Assembly (NCBI GenBank): GCA_040954595.2
Contig: CM082579.2
Location: forward strand, 12,586,001 to 12,650,000
DNA from: Balanoglossus misakiensis
Taxonomy: Eukaryota; Hemichordata
Direction: 5' to 3'
Length of the DNA stretch: 64,000 nt
Below, in pieces: positions 23,503 through 40,550 of this stretch. How positions within the stretch are numbered: the first letter of the stretch is position 1; every line of letters begins with the position of its first letter. Under the pieces are notes generated by a model. That model was not told where the DNA came from, made no database searches, and worked only from the letters and a program-made list of their open reading frames with translations. A program made the position numbers and the translations under genes.

Positions 23503-25130
23503 AATTAATGTTTTGATACAGTTGGGTAAAAGGCGCCATCTGTGGCAAAGGCGCCTTTTCTTTTACCATTTGTTTTCAGTTGGGTAGAGGGAAACTGTCT
23601 AAAGCAGCGATTCCAATAAATATCCGCGATTTCCAAAGGGGAGAAGAAAATATTACAATCAGATGCCGTACACGTTGTGCCCAATTTGGATTATATAGCT
23701 GTGTAGCGCAAATAAAAGTCATGTAAAATACAACTGGTATGCTAATAAATGTGTTTGTGTAATCCATATACATTTACATGACACATGCGGAAATGGTCGT
23801 GACTATATCCAGTGCCTAGTCTAAATGACCAGTTACATGGCCATAAAAATATTCACAAGATCCAAGACACTGTGTGTGCTCATGTATATTGTCTAAATAA
23901 GCCAATTTTGACGATATAAGTGCTTATGTTTACGCTGAAAAAATACAGCCTCTCTCACAGACCTGCATTCGCAACAACACTGCATACAGCCAATTGGTGG
24001 CACAGGCTAAGTGTGCTAAAATTACCAAGCAGAATTATGTTAGGCCTACGTGAGAGTTTTAGCGTGCAGGAAATTTCCATGGTTACCACGATGATTGGCA
24101 TGAAGTCGCGTTGGTGGGTCAACCTGCGGAGGCAGACAACCATTGGCACAATGCGAACATTGCGCAATATGCAGGTTGGCAAATTTCAATGAAACTGGTT
24201 TTCGTTTTGTCGCATAAAACCTCAGTGCGACGATTTAACAGAAACGAACCTGTTTGCCTTTATCACTGAGAAAGAGTCCTTTTTACAAAGTTTCTATGCG
24301 TACTAGCAGTTTCCAATACACGTTTTACTGTCCTCTGACAATGTCAGATTACCATTATACTGGTTGTACGCAAGGAGGCTAATGTCAATCTTCGAAAATA
24401 TAAAAGTGCCTGCTTCTCTTCTGAAAAAAATATATGATAGCTATGAAATCAGGGCGATTGTAGTTTTTTTTATTACGTTTTACATAGTTTGGCTGACCTC
24501 TCCGACACAAACATTGATTTTGGGGAATTTTCCTATACAATGCTGCATTTGGTATTGGAGAACGCCAATGTCTCTTCGCAGTGGTAGTCCAATGTTTACT
24601 CGTCAGCAAAATAAGACAAGGAAAGGGGTCCCTATTTCATTTCCTGCCGACTGTCCACCCCTTCTTCCATGCTAATCAAATAATTTGTTAGCAGTCACAT
24701 ACGGCTGAGGACACTTTCACAGAAAGATAAAATGTGGTGAAATAACAAATACGCCCTTTTACTTTTGACGATAGAGCACCGAAGCTTAGTATTCTCAGGC
24801 TAAGTCAATGGCAGCAATGTGCGTTCGCAAAATACCGAGCGCGTATAGATTCACCTCATCACGCATCAGCTCACTCCAGGGTATAGAATTCAAGAAAACG
24901 ACGCACCAGTCTTTATTGCCACAAACAGACGATTTTCAGCGGTGCTCATGGGAATTTTACTGGGCGTGTCAAATCATACATAATTTACAGATGCATATAC
25001 CACGACGATTAAACTAGGGTAGTCTAGGGCATGTGACCCCCGTGGTGAGAAGAGCCCTCTATCGAAATATCCACACAGCGACAAAGCTTAGTTTACTTCT
25101 CATTCAACTGCATACCCGCAAGCGAACAGG
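23503..25130. other. Intergenic, no gene seen
   Basis: Between the MITE and the tRNA-synthetase gene. Contains a small hairpin with AAAAGGCGCC / GGCGCCTTTT arms (23529-23562) and otherwise unremarkable sequence. Short open frames here have no family resemblance. The last few hundred bases probably include the promoter of the downstream gene. Confidence 0.5.
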
Positions 25131-26628
25131 ATGGCTGAAGAAGCAGACAAGGTAAGCGTCGATCTAACGCGCTAACTACTTACATGTATGACGGCAAAGT
25201 CCTTCAGTAAATGGAAAAGCGCTTGTCAGAACAGCGTTCACATTTGATACAACATGCACTTTCTACCAGCACAGACACATGGTTAAATGTACTGCTTGGT
25301 TTTTGTTGCTTTCGTGAAACCAATTTTGACAGCGTGAAGTTAAATTGTAGTGTGCATTACATGTACAGAGAATCGGTATACATGTATATCGGTCTAATCG
25401 GATACCGCGGTATACTAGCCCTATGCCGATATATAAAGGATAATCCTCAGAAGAAAAGGCAAGCAAAATCAACGTAACTTATCGAACTGCAAGTTACGGT
25501 TGATGCGCCTGTATGTATCGCTACTTTATATCACGTTTTTATCAATTCTTTAATTGTGTAAGTATATTGTAAAGTTGGGGGTCAATCTAAGTTCACGAAA
25601 ATCTGATGCAATCGCGTTGGTGCTGAAACAATTGATGCTGGTAGGTGCTTAAAATAAGCTCTAAGAACCGAAGTGGACATGCGAGTTAAAATGTCAAACT
25701 CTCGGATGACGCAATACGTGTACAACGTAAATTCAATCATGTTCGTCATTATCGCACTCGATAAAGTTATCGGTTTCACAGGAGAGTAGGATACGTGTAT
25801 GTCGGTGTTGCTACGATACTAAATGCATTTGTATAAAACGAAACCAAGTTGTATCATGCTTATATTATAACACGCACACTCTATACACACAGCAAGAAGG
25901 GAAGGTGAACATTCACCGCGACTCCAAATTATCTGTTCCCATAATTTGTTTGTATGTGAATCCAATCACATACAGGCATTTGTGGTCTTGATTTGCATAC
26001 AGCGATGAGTATTGACTGAAGATAGGTTACTATAAAGGGATTACCTGCGATAAAACGTAAGCGAGAATGGAGTCGTTTTGCGTATAAGTTCAATTTTGGT
26101 GGCATTTTTTTCACAAATCGTTTTAATCTTATTCCTTTCCAATGCCAACCGCTTCACCCGTTATTCTTCAAGTTTGCCAAGTCACTTTTTATATGTTATT
26201 TGTTGCAATTTTGATGGCAGCCTATACATCGTACTTGTGTGCTGAAGACGTTTAAACAGTTCAAGACCCCAACGTTTAATCAAATCAATAACTTACTTTC
26301 AGTAACATGTAAGAGTACAACTGCAAACTATATACGTGAATAATAAAAAGCAATTTTCTTAGACAGCCACCCCCTTTATATTCACCCTAACTCTTTTCTT
26401 TACCCCACCCTTAACTAGTGTGTGTGAAACGTTCGGGTGGTGAATGTCGAGGGGGTAACCGTCCTCGTACCAAACTCAATGTGTAATGTTCAGAAATACG
26501 CTTTCTATTAATGTTGTTGTATGAATGGTTTATATGGCGTATACGATATGTTCGAGACTAAAATATAAGGTACAATTGAATTTTTTTCTTCACTTTTTTT
26601 CTAGGCTGGTGACCAGAAGTGCCCCAAG
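25131..26628 (+). CDS. Candidate 5' exons of the histidyl-tRNA synthetase gene
   Basis: Two small segments look like spliced 5' coding exons: 25131-25151 (ATG in a good context, peptide MAEEADK, donor GTAAGC) and 26605-26628 (after a strong pyrimidine tract and TAG, peptide AGDQKCPK, donor GTAACT). They join in phase. Linking them to the first clear synthetase exon would need a weak acceptor near 26967 or 26985, so membership of the same transcript is unproven. Vertebrate HARS has a WHEP helix pair here, which I do not see. Confidence 0.35.
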
Positions 26629-26978
26629 GTAACTAAGTCTAATCCGGAAAAAACGATACTGAGAAATGACCAACTGGCAAGGTGGCCGCTGCCGCGGGTA
26701 AAGCGGTCAGTGGTGTCAATGACCTGTGCAAACGACTTAGGATTTAATACAAAGGGCACTCTGTGAAATCTGTTTACATGGAGTTAATTTTCACTCGTTA
26801 TTATAATTTTTCTTCCTTAAGATCAGTTTTCACGGATTTAATACGCAATCTCGCAATGGTTAATGTTCTATTCCTGTTTGAGTTTAACCTCTTCATTATG
26901 CGATGGAGGATCATGAAATGTTGAAAGACATCCCAACTAAAAATCAAAACAGTTTTACAAAGAAAGAAAGACAAAAGA

Positions 26979-30998
<4,020 letters not shown>

Positions 30999-31732
30999 GT
31001 ACATGGATTAAATATTATAATGTATTTTGTGAATGGGGGTGGATAGCAATATTTCCAGTTTTCATTAAGGAAAATAACTTGAAGTATTCTCCAAGCGTCC
31101 TCTTGTCAACTTGAAAACTATAAAGTGTATTGTGATAGACTTTTATCTGAAGATTATATTCCTGTTGAAGCACTGGCATGTACTGATCCAGACTGCTGTA
31201 TACATTCAGAGTCGATTGACACTTTTTACGATGATATTATTTCTGTACTATTAACCGCAGCGGATAGGACTCTTCCTAAAATTACACACTCAAATAAGCA
31301 TGCAATTCCTGGTTGGAATGCTCTAGTCAAAGATTATTATGACAAAGCTCGCACTGATTTTTTAATCTGGAAGGATAATGGCTCCCCTAAATTTGGTCCC
31401 TTCTTTGAACTTATGCGCAGGTCCAGAGCTCAATTTAAAAGGCAGTTAGCAAATTGTAAGAAGGCAGAAAAAGAAATGCGCGCTAATGCCCTGGCTGTAA
31501 AATTAAAGAAAGACTCCAAGGCGTACTGGAAAGATGTCAGTAAACGGAAAGGTAGATCAATATCTCCATCATCTATTGATGGTCATACAGGTGATGTTGA
31601 AGTGGTTAATATGTGGAAAGACCATTACGAGAATATTTTGACAAAAACTGGAAAAGAGTCTGCACCTGATTTTATGAACATTGAGTACTGTGATGACATG
31701 ATTGTACACCATGAAGAAATTTGTGAATTAAT

Positions 31733-33363
31733 CAGTTCGTGTTCAGTCTAAAATAAGACATCGTTTCTGCGCATTTGCAATGCAATGCTATTGCGCAAGT
31801 GCAGAACCGCGACATGGAATGGGTCAGGTCATGAAGAAGGTCAAAGGGAGTTCCTCGTACCACGTTCGTAAATTCCCATGTTCGTACACATCAAAAACTG
31901 GCCACGCTCCTCATCATTGTGTCGATTGTTTCTGTTCTCAGTGTGTCGGAATGGATCGACCATCAACTGTATTATTTCTATTTATCAGTTTGACCTCCTA
32001 AATTTAGTTTACGTGTTGGACATTAGCAAAAGGCGGGCCGAGGCTATAGACAGGCGCCTGTCAATAGCCAGTGCGTGTAGGCGGCTGTCGTTACATGTCT
32101 TGCACTGGGGTATGCAAGTTGTCACGCCACGGTTTAAGTTGTAACGTATTTCCCCGTACCATTGCACAATAAGCAATGAATTCGTTCATCATGAAACAAA
32201 TCTCTCAATTCAAACTTAAACGGTGATTGTGTCAAGTCAACTCAGTGTGCAGCGGCCGTAGTAAATGTACATCATACATAAACGGTAAAGCAATCGTACG
32301 TAGCCAGCGAGGTTGCTCAGAAATATTTCAGAAATATGCACTTCCTTTCCGATGGAAAATGTGAAATGTGCATTGCTTTACAAAAGTCGGCAGTAAAATG
32401 GAGGGAATCCCTGTGAGTCAGGAGCCGGAGATAAGCTTAGAATCGGAAGCGCTAGGCGTACACGCTTAGAACGGGTAGAAGAACTATGACAAACGCTTTG
32501 ACTTTCGAAATTTTGCACTTCGTTTCATCTCATTTTCGGGGAAGAAAAGACGAATCATTTAATGGACTATGTGAAATGTGCTTTGGTTTTCAAAAATCGG
32601 CAATAATTTAAGAATAAAGTCCCCGCTTGTCAATAGCCGGCCCCCTACACACTGGCTATTGTCTGGCGCCTGTCAATAGCCGGCCCGATATACGATTTCG
32701 TCAATTTGAGACACATTTAGCGTATAGTTCGTTGTTCCTTCGCTTTTGCTAAAGTTAAAGTTGGTCGTGTGTTTGCCTCATCAGCCAGATAGGAGTGTGA
32801 TTGATAGCGTATCCTATGAACGTAACGTCAAATGAGCTACACATACGCGTACGAGGTTCATTACTGACATGCATGTCACGATCAACAAGACTAAGGAATT
32901 TTTAAAAGTTTTCCCCATTTTTCCCCAATGACCAGTTACCACGTGTCGGACATCAATGGAAAGATTACTTTCTTGTTCGTCAGAAAATTGATAAAAACGC
33001 CTATTGAACGAGTACAATTATACAAAAGAAGCACCAAGAAAAAGTGGTATTACTTGTTGGTCAGGCAGCAAAATATGCTGACATCAGCGTCCACAACAAC
33101 CAAAAATTCGATCGATCGTAGCTGGCAAAGTTTTGAATTTACCTCGCTCAAACTCATCCATTGTGTCCACTGACATCTCTAGATGATGTTACAACCGAAA
33201 ATAGTCAAATGAACGGCATATGGGCATTAAATGAGGACCGAAAACAGCCGAACACAACTCTACGTACAATACTTCCGCATTAGCTAATTAATATTAATAT
33301 GTACTATTGCGCATGCGCTTTCCACGAAGAAACGATGTCTTATTTTAGACTGAACACGAACTG
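31733..33363. mobile_element. 1.63-kb TIR element inside the LINE, 5-bp target duplication
   Basis: Begins CAGTTCGTGTTCAG and ends CTGAACACGAACTG. The inverted repeats are about 36 bp, extending into 'aagacatcgtttct'. TTAAT occurs immediately outside both ends (31728-31732 and 33364-33368). Removing the element and one TTAAT restores the LINE reading frame (glutamate, leucine, isoleucine, lysine). Inside is another inverted pair, about 32034-32090 versus 32629-32687, with 'gcgcctgtcaatagcc' blocks. No transposase frame, so non-autonomous. The superfamily is not assigned. Confidence 0.88.
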
Positions 33364-35138
33364 TTAATTAAGAACCTTAAGGCAGGTGCATCGTCGGGTG
33401 TCACTTGAGCACCTGAAGTATGCGCCATACAGAGTCAGTGTTCTACTTTCCCTCAGTTTCACGGCTATGTTAATTCATGGCATTGTTCCCAAACAATTGA
33501 TGACTACGGTTTTAGTTCCCATTCCAAAAAACCCAGGTGGTGACATTTGTGACAAATCTAACTACCGTCCTGTTGCTGTTGCAACAACGATATCTAAACT
33601 GTTAGAGAGAGTTTGGTTAAATCGCTGCATGGATTGTCTAACGACTAGCGAGCACCAGTTTGGATTCAAACCAGGCCATGGTACCGATATGTCAATTTTT
33701 GTTCTTAAAGAAATTTTGAATTATTACAAGCGTTGTAACACTCCTGTTTTTGTCACTTTTATGGATGCATCCAAAGCTTTTGATTATGTTCGTCACGATA
33801 TTCTCTTTGTAAAACTTTTGGCGAGGGGTGTCAATCCTTATCTCATTAAGATTTTGTCATACATGTATAGGGACCAAGATTTTGTGGTGAGACGGAATGG
33901 GTTGTTATCTAAACCTTTTCACTCAAAGAATGGGGTTAAACAGGGGGGAATTACGTCACCTATATTTTTCACAGTCTACTTGGATGATATCAGCAAAAAT
34001 CTTTCCGCTCTTCCGTATGGCTGCCTTGTAGGGGACTATAAGGTTAATCATTTAATCTATGCCGATGATTTGGTTATTATATCTACTGGAGCCTATGGCC
34101 AGCAGATGCTTGTTGATACTTGTGGTCATTATGGCAGCATTAACTCAATTTTCTTCAATGAGAAAAAAACAGTCTGTATGTTAATTCAGCCAAGTATGCG
34201 CAGGCTCAGACACGTTCAAATTTATCTGAACGGCCGAATGCTGAATTATGTCAATGTTTATAAATATCTTGGTCACCTTATCACTTGTGACCTTAGGGAT
34301 AATGAGTACATTCTAGCTCAAACGCGACAATTTTATGTTCGCGGTAATGCTATTATTCGTGATTTTAAATTTGCGTCTATCTCTGTTAAATGTCATTTGT
34401 TTTCTGTATTTTGTGATATCCCGTATTGCTCTTACTTATGGAGTGCTTTTTCTGTGTGTATTTTAATGCAGTTAGGAGAGCTTACTCACAGATTTTTTTC
34501 CGTAAATTGTCTGGTTTTAAACATTCTTTTATTCAGAGCAACAGTGCGATGTTTGTTAATCTTTCCATTTTAACTTTTGATGAAATACTTTCTTATTTGC
34601 ATAGAGTTTTACAGAGTTTTACATGGATGTAGTTTTGCTAAGATAGTGTTATTGGACGTCACAGAAACAGATTTGTTCATCTTTTCTGGTGATAAGTGCA
34701 GGAGATATTTACGGATTGTTGTTGTTATTCACCGGTGTGAGGATCAGGTATTTGGTGCAACGATATTCAGTGATTGCAATTAGGCAGCATTGAATATTGT
34801 GGTGCCCGGCGCCCTCTGGAGTTCAGTGTATGTGGATAACTATTGCATTAAAGTTATTCTATTACATTATAATTTCCTGGTGTATGTGTCACGTGTTGCT
34901 TTGGAGATACGACTCAGTGGTAGGCTCATGCATAGAAATTCAACGCTGTGCCTACGGATTCATGCCCTTGGAATAGATAGGAGTTTCTGGCCGCACCCGC
35001 TCCCCGTGTTTGGACCTCCCCCCGTGCAACTCGCGTGGGAGTGGGCGACATATGCGGTAAGTTTGACTGCAAGGTTGCTGAGGTGGAGCAGTATATTAAA
35101 ATGAAAATTTACTCCAAAACAAAACACAAGTAGTGTGG

Positions 35139-35880
35139 TTAAGGTGGCATTGCATGAAAACTTGTGATTTTTGCCAAATTTTACTTTTTTACATAAATCG
35201 GTAGGCCTTATACTGACCCACATCCTGACTAATACGTCTTGGCGGAAATGGTGAATAATCACTCCAAAATAGCACTTTTCTGAATGAGTTCACAGCTTAA
35301 CAAATAGGTGTCAACGATGCAAATGGCTGTTTTTCTCAGTTTGCATTTTCGCTGCTCTTGACAACTTCAGACGGAAATAGCTTCGCTCTACGTTGGCTGA
35401 ATTTGCTCAAATTTTAACTGGGGATTGTGTTTGACCCATCTAACAAAACGTTGTTTTTGTTAGTCGATAAAGTGTCCCTGGCGGGAATAAACTCTGATTC
35501 AATACAACTCACCGTGAATTTGATCAAATTTTACTAAAAATCTAACTTTCAAACGCTGTTACTCCTCAATGGAAGCAGATAACGCAAAACAAAATTACCG
35601 TTTTTTTGCACGTGTACTCTAGTTTCGAATGACATATTAAGATGCATGATGTATGGTCAACTTTTTTACCTAATTTAAATTTAATGACATAATATCAGAA
35701 AATGGTTTTTTTCTCCCAAAATCGTCCACATTTCCGGGGATCAATAATATTTGCAACTCAAACAAAAGTTCAAAAACTCAGCTTCCAGAATATATATGGT
35801 TTATGAGGGTTTTAACGTTGTCTTTGATGAGAAGTAGGCCTCTGAAAAAGTCTCGACGGTTTCATGCAATGCCACCTTAA
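35139..35880. mobile_element. TTAA-flanked MITE with GGTGGCATTGCATGAAA ends
   Basis: 742-bp unit, TTAA at both outer edges. Left end GGTGGCATTGCATGAAA, right end its exact complement (TTTCATGCAATGCCACC). It lies in the 3' UTR of the LINE. No coding capacity. Confidence 0.88.
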
Positions 35881-36084
35881 CTGTTTCACTTATGTGTTTT
35901 GCTTATCTTTATTTATTTAAACTGTATTTTTCATGTCACCCTTTTTATTGATTTATTGCAATAAAATGTTAAGTTTTAATTTGATGAGTATGTTGGTTTT
36001 TTCTCAAATATTTCACTGAAAGCCAGCAGAAAACTAATTTGACTGAGGCAACACTGTATTTAGCACATTTATGTGTTAATATTA

Positions 36085-36720
36085 AATTCAATAGACTGAA
36101 AGAAAATGCTGAGTATTCAGTGAAGTATTGTTTTTATAAATATTTAAATAATAACACATGTTAGCGAGGGCAATATCATGATCTTTGGCCTGCTCGAGGG
36201 ATGGTGATCTCTGACCATAATATTGATTGATGATCATGCCAAAGATCATGATATTGCCCGAGCATGACATATGTTATTAATTTTATTATACCGAACATTT
36301 GCCCATAAACAGCACAGAGGGTTGAGTCCATTTCGTACGATGCAGGTTGCAGTGATCTAAAATATCCCGCTGTACAGTGTAACTACTTCGAACTCAGATA
36401 AACCGCGATGTTGGTTGCGACTTTGGTGTATTTACTGTCCGTTTGCGGTAAAATATCGTCCAGTTGAACAGGTGTTAATCCTGTGTGTCGCTTTGAAGCC
36501 ATAGATGCGGGTGTTGACTGATCGTGAAGTAAGCCATTGAATAACAGTTTGTTATGCGCAGAAAAGATGCGCAGAACCTAAAACCTGTTCTCAGCCTGCA
36601 ATATACTCTCAGCGCGCGCGTATCCCCGGCCCGTAGCCCCTACCTACAGGCCATATAATCTGTCAACCATGTAATATCACATTTTTTTCTATGTCACGTG
36701 GTACGGTTTCAGCCAATCAA
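36085..36720. repeat. Second copy (inverted) of the 20.3-kb hairpin repeat
   Basis: 36150-36276 forms a long imperfect hairpin: 'gcaatatcatgatctttggc' inverted as 'gccaaagatcatgatattgc' with 'aataacacatgtta'-like outer arms. 36600-36715 matches 20280-20380 in reverse complement ('tgtcaaccatgtaatatcac', 'tatgtcacgtggta'). No genes. Confidence 0.7.
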
Positions 36721-36799
36721 GAGTACATAATACAGAGTGAGGTGTAATAACAATCTCTTGGTCTTTGGTAACCAGATAATACAGGATCAATACACATCT

Positions 36800-36902
36800 A
36801 TAACTCTTCTATAGGAGTTCAATAGAAAATCAATTGAAATCTATATCTCTTCTATAGAAAATCAATACACATCTATAACTCTTTTATAGAAGTTCAATAT
36901 TA
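36800..36902. repeat. Minisatellite of TCTATAGAA / CAATTGAAA motifs, left part
   Basis: Units of roughly 42-45 bp built from 'atctcttctatagaaaatcaat'-like words. The array resumes at 38595 after the LINE, so the LINE inserted into it or duplicated part of it. Confidence 0.7.
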
Positions 36903-38594
36903 TTGCTCATATTATTAATTGTTCTCTTATCCATGGTATTTTCCCCGATCAACTGAAAATAGCAAAAGTGATCCCTGTGTACAAAAAAGGTTCTGCATCC
37001 GAAGCCTGCAACTATCGCCCCATTTCAATTCTTCCAATTTTTAGCAAAGTTTTTGAGTCAATTGTCAATAAGCAGCTTATCAACTACCTAGAGAAACATG
37101 GCATTCTTTCACACTGTCAATATGGTTGTCGTAAGAAGCACAGCACAAAACTTGCCATCGCCGACATTATTTCTGACATAGCTGACAAACTCGACAATGG
37201 CCCGATTACCTTCGGTATTTTCATTGATCTACGGAAAGCATTTGATACATTGAACCACAACATTCTTCTCCATAAGCTGGAACACTATGGAATTAGAGGT
37301 TTACCGCTTTTATGGTTTAAGAGTTATCTTTCAGATCGTCAGCAAACAGTTTCCATTGGTGACAAGTCCTCTTCATACAAACCTATTCAATGTGGAGTCC
37401 CACAAGGTTCCATTTTAGGGCCTATTCTCTTCCTATTGTACATCAATGATATTGTTCATTCAACTAGTAGTTTTGATTTCAGACTCTTTGCTGATGACAC
37501 CAGCTTATTTAAATATCTTAATAGTTCTGTCATAGATATTACCGATATTGATATTGATTTTCAAAAGGTTTGTCTCTGGTGCAAGGCAAACAAGTTAACT
37601 ATTAATTCAGAAAAAAACTTATTTCATGATAATTAAATCAGCCAGGAAACCCATAAATACTGTGGGAAATTTGAGTGTGGATGGATCCATAATAGATGGT
37701 GTTTTATCTAGCAACTACTTAGGTTTGTCAATTGATCACAACATGACTTGGAAAACCCACATAGAGAAAGTCACCAATTCAATCGCTCCATTAGTAGGCA
37801 TTATTTCCAAAATTCGTTACTTTGTTCCCAGGACTACACTTATTCTCATCTACAATTCCCTGATTTTACCACGTATTTGCTATTGCATTGAGGTATGGGG
37901 CAACACATATTCTACCTTTCTACAACCAATTCTCAACCTGCAAAAAAAATTAGTACGTCTTGTCACTTTTTCGGACCCTTGTACTCACTCAGCTCCCCTC
38001 TTCCGACAGCTCAATATTCTTGATATCCACAAGCAATGTAAATTAAGCACCTGTTTACTGGTTTTTGACTTAAAGAATAGTCGTTTTATACACAATGTAC
38101 ATCACTACCTCGACCAACTACCTCATGATTATCCAACACGTCTTGCAACAAATGACAATTTTTATATTCCAAAAGTAAATCTTTCCATAATTCAACATAG
38201 TCTCAAATATGCTGCCACCAAACACTGGAATTCGCTGCCAGACAAAATGAAACAAATCCCCAATAGAACTGCCTTTAAGATGCAGTTAAGGGAACACCTT
38301 TTTTCAAGTACTTGATCTGTACCGCAGTCTTTTCAGCCTGCCCTGTCACCTTACTATTTGTTTTTTCTTACTCGACCAGTACTTTCTTTAATAGTTTTTT
38401 GTTTTGATTTTTCGTCAGTCTCACATATTGTATAATATTTACTTACCTGATACTTTGGTGCCACAAACTCGACTAGTTCTTAGAAACTATTTTTTGTGGC
38501 TCCTGCCAGAAATTGTCTTTATTTTCTACTGTACTCTATAATTTTGATGTAAATGCTTCCATTCATTTTTTGGCAAATAAATTATTATTATTAT
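36903..38594 (+). pseudogene. CR1/Jockey-type LINE copy 2, 5'-truncated
   Basis: 1.69-kb copy of the element at 1-1432, better preserved. Frame 36968-37636 is the reverse transcriptase (IPVYKKGSASEACNYRPIS, FIDLRKAFDTLNH, GVPQGSILGP, FADDTSLF). Frame 37626-38315 is the C-terminal domain. The two are offset by one extra A in an A7 run at about 37610, which copy 1 shares; otherwise the protein would be continuous. There is no endonuclease region. The 3' end is a TTA repeat (about 38580-38594). The 5' truncation and tail are typical of LINE insertion. Confidence 0.9.
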
Positions 38595-38850
38595 TAATAG
38601 AAAATCAATTGAAATCTATATCTCTTCTATAGAAAATCAATAGCATATCAATGGAAATCTATATCTCTTCTATAGAAAATCAATAGAATATCAATTGAAA
38701 TCTAAATCTCTTCCATAGAAGTTTAATTGAAAAGTGGCCAAAAGTCCATAGAAGTCAAAAGCATTTCCATAGAAATTCCATTGAGTTTCCATGGAATATC
38801 CAAATTTTTATTGAAAAGCTATGGAAGTTCTATAGAACTTTTTTGTAAGG
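38595..38850. repeat. Minisatellite of TCTATAGAA / CAATTGAAA motifs, right part
   Basis: Continuation of the array at 36800-36902: several units with 'tctatatctcttctatagaa', grading into 'ttccatagaaattccattga' type sequence up to the hAT remnant. Confidence 0.65.
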
Positions 38851-39616
38851 GACAGAAGTCCCCACTGACAAAAGCAATGATATGCCTTGATCCAAGATGG
38901 CTTGCAGCAAAGGACGACTGTCTCCAGAACATGAACAAAATGCTTGTGACCTTGGTGGAGGCTGGTCGAATAGCAGGAGGGCCTTCTGCCTGTGACGGGG
39001 TGACGCGGCAGTTTGAAGAGTTTATGGACACAACTGTAGTGTCCAACCACTCCAAGGTCAGGGATTTCAACCCATATGATGATAGCAGCATAGCTGATGA
39101 GCTCCTCTTTCAGTCCTTGGCGACCAATCAACGTTATGCCTCACTATTGCAGGTAGTGAAAGATATGTTGCTGATTTCCCACGGACAGGCTTCAATGGAA
39201 AGGGGATTTTCAGTCAACAAATAGATTGAAGTGGAGAACATACATGAGAAATCTGTGGTGGCACAACGCCTGATTTGTGATCATATGAACAGTGTTGGTG
39301 GAGTGCAGAATGTACACATTACACCGCAACTCACCTCATCAGCTGCTTCGGCAGAGGTATATGGGCCACCTTGCTGAGCAGAAAACAAAGCGAGAAACTA
39401 GCAGGAAAAGAAAACATACTATCAGAAATTGATGAACTGAAATCAAAGAAGAAAAGACTTGGAAATGATGTCGCAGAACTGTTGAAGTCAGCTAAAACAT
39501 ACGCAGAGAAAGCAAAGGCAACCGGACAGCTTACTCTCATCACAAAATCAAAGTCTCAGGAGATCTGCAAGACAAAAGGAGTAGGAAATTACATCCTTGT
39601 CATCACAGTTCGATGA
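38851..39616 (+). pseudogene. hAT-family transposase C-terminal remnant
   Basis: Coding-like sequence from about 38851 with LDPRWLAAKDDCLQNMN and then LLQVVKDMLLISHGQASMERGFSVNK, the hAT C-terminal dimerisation signature (S-x-E-R-x-F-S). A TAG follows at 39222-39224, after which the frame continues with VENIHEKSVVAQRLICDHM, and a shifted frame (39371-39616) carries the lysine-rich coiled-coil tail (LSEIDELKSKKKRLG). N-terminal zinc finger and most of the catalytic core are absent. The stop codon, frameshift and truncation mark it as dead. Confidence 0.75.
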
Positions 39617-40258
39617 TAAAATGGAAGAACTAAAGAACTAAAAATCAAAATTCTTGTGTAAATGTACATATGTGCGTACGAGAAAAGGTATTCCCAGGCA
39701 GTATAAAGCGCCCGCAAAACACCGGACAGCTTGTAACTTGTAAAATGGACCCGGGAGATAGAAGTACATATCATCGTAAAATTGTACCGCAAATACAGGC
39801 GCATGCACCGTCAGAAATATACAATTGTTCAATAGTGGGCGGTTTATCACTACAAGAATCATTTGGGGTCAAGATCAACTTAGTGTGAATAATCAAAAAG
39901 CACAAGCTGATTGTGGAAACCAAGCTACGTGTGGCAAGCTGTGTGTCTTACGGCCTATGCCTCCCCTAATCCCGAGCCCCTAAGCTGGTGATTCTCAACC
40001 GATCTGTTGCTCAGTAGTTTCGACTCAAATTTCCGTCCGCAAACCAAAACCCATGGACAGGAATACGTTACCGAGCACACCTCATTCATACGGCACAACG
40101 GAGCGCCCTAAAACACCTCTTGTACAACACTTGTACAACGGCCCCTTTTGAACTTTTAGCGAGAAAAAAACATCCAGCCGCGTCCAGCTTGAATCTTGCT
40201 CGTACACATGGAAACAGGTGCATTGTGGGTAAAAATAATGTTTATCAACAAAGAATAA
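39617..40258. other. No gene seen
   Basis: Unique-looking sequence between the hAT remnant and the nested repeats. Short open frames on both strands have no recognisable motifs. Confidence 0.4.
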
Positions 40259-40487
40259 AAATAGCGTCAAGGACACTGTGGTCCCATTTGAGGATTACGC
40301 AGAAATAGGGATACACCAGAATGAAAATTACAGGTGACATTGCAAGCAGATATGATCTAATCATATCGAAATATGGAATGAAAAAAATTAACAAGGAACA
40401 GGCCCAATAAACTGTCATTATTTTTGACCAAAAATTGTCTGTTCAAACACATACGACAAGCAACATCTTTCAGTCAGCCCTGGAACA

Positions 40488-40550
<63 letters not shown>

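Larger units (their letters stand above)
31080..36000 (+). pseudogene. CR1-type LINE, 5'-truncated, broken and twice interrupted
   Basis: Second LINE family. 31125-31751 encodes the linker between endonuclease and reverse transcriptase (…PGWNALVKDYYDKAR…). After the insertion at 31733-33363, the reverse transcriptase resumes at 33369 and runs to about 34430, with IPKNPGG..NYRPV, FMDASKAFD, GVKQGGITSP and the catalytic YADDL. A small deletion near 33400 and a frameshift near 34430 break it; the C-terminal frame continues at 34426-34632. The 3' UTR is split by a TTAA MITE (35139-35880) and ends by about 35990. It sits right after the last synthetase exon and probably within its next intron. LINE clade is judged from motifs. 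Confidence 0.85.

Noticed and set aside
36085-36720. Second hammerhead ribozyme in the related repeat
   Set aside because: Similarity to the 20-kb region stops before the ribozyme; no CTGATGA...GAAA core is present.
37605-37636. Programmed -1 frameshift at the A AAA AAC heptamer of the LINE
   Set aside because: The heptamer is in register, but the downstream frame is +1, not -1, relative to the RT frame. A simple one-base insertion explains it better.
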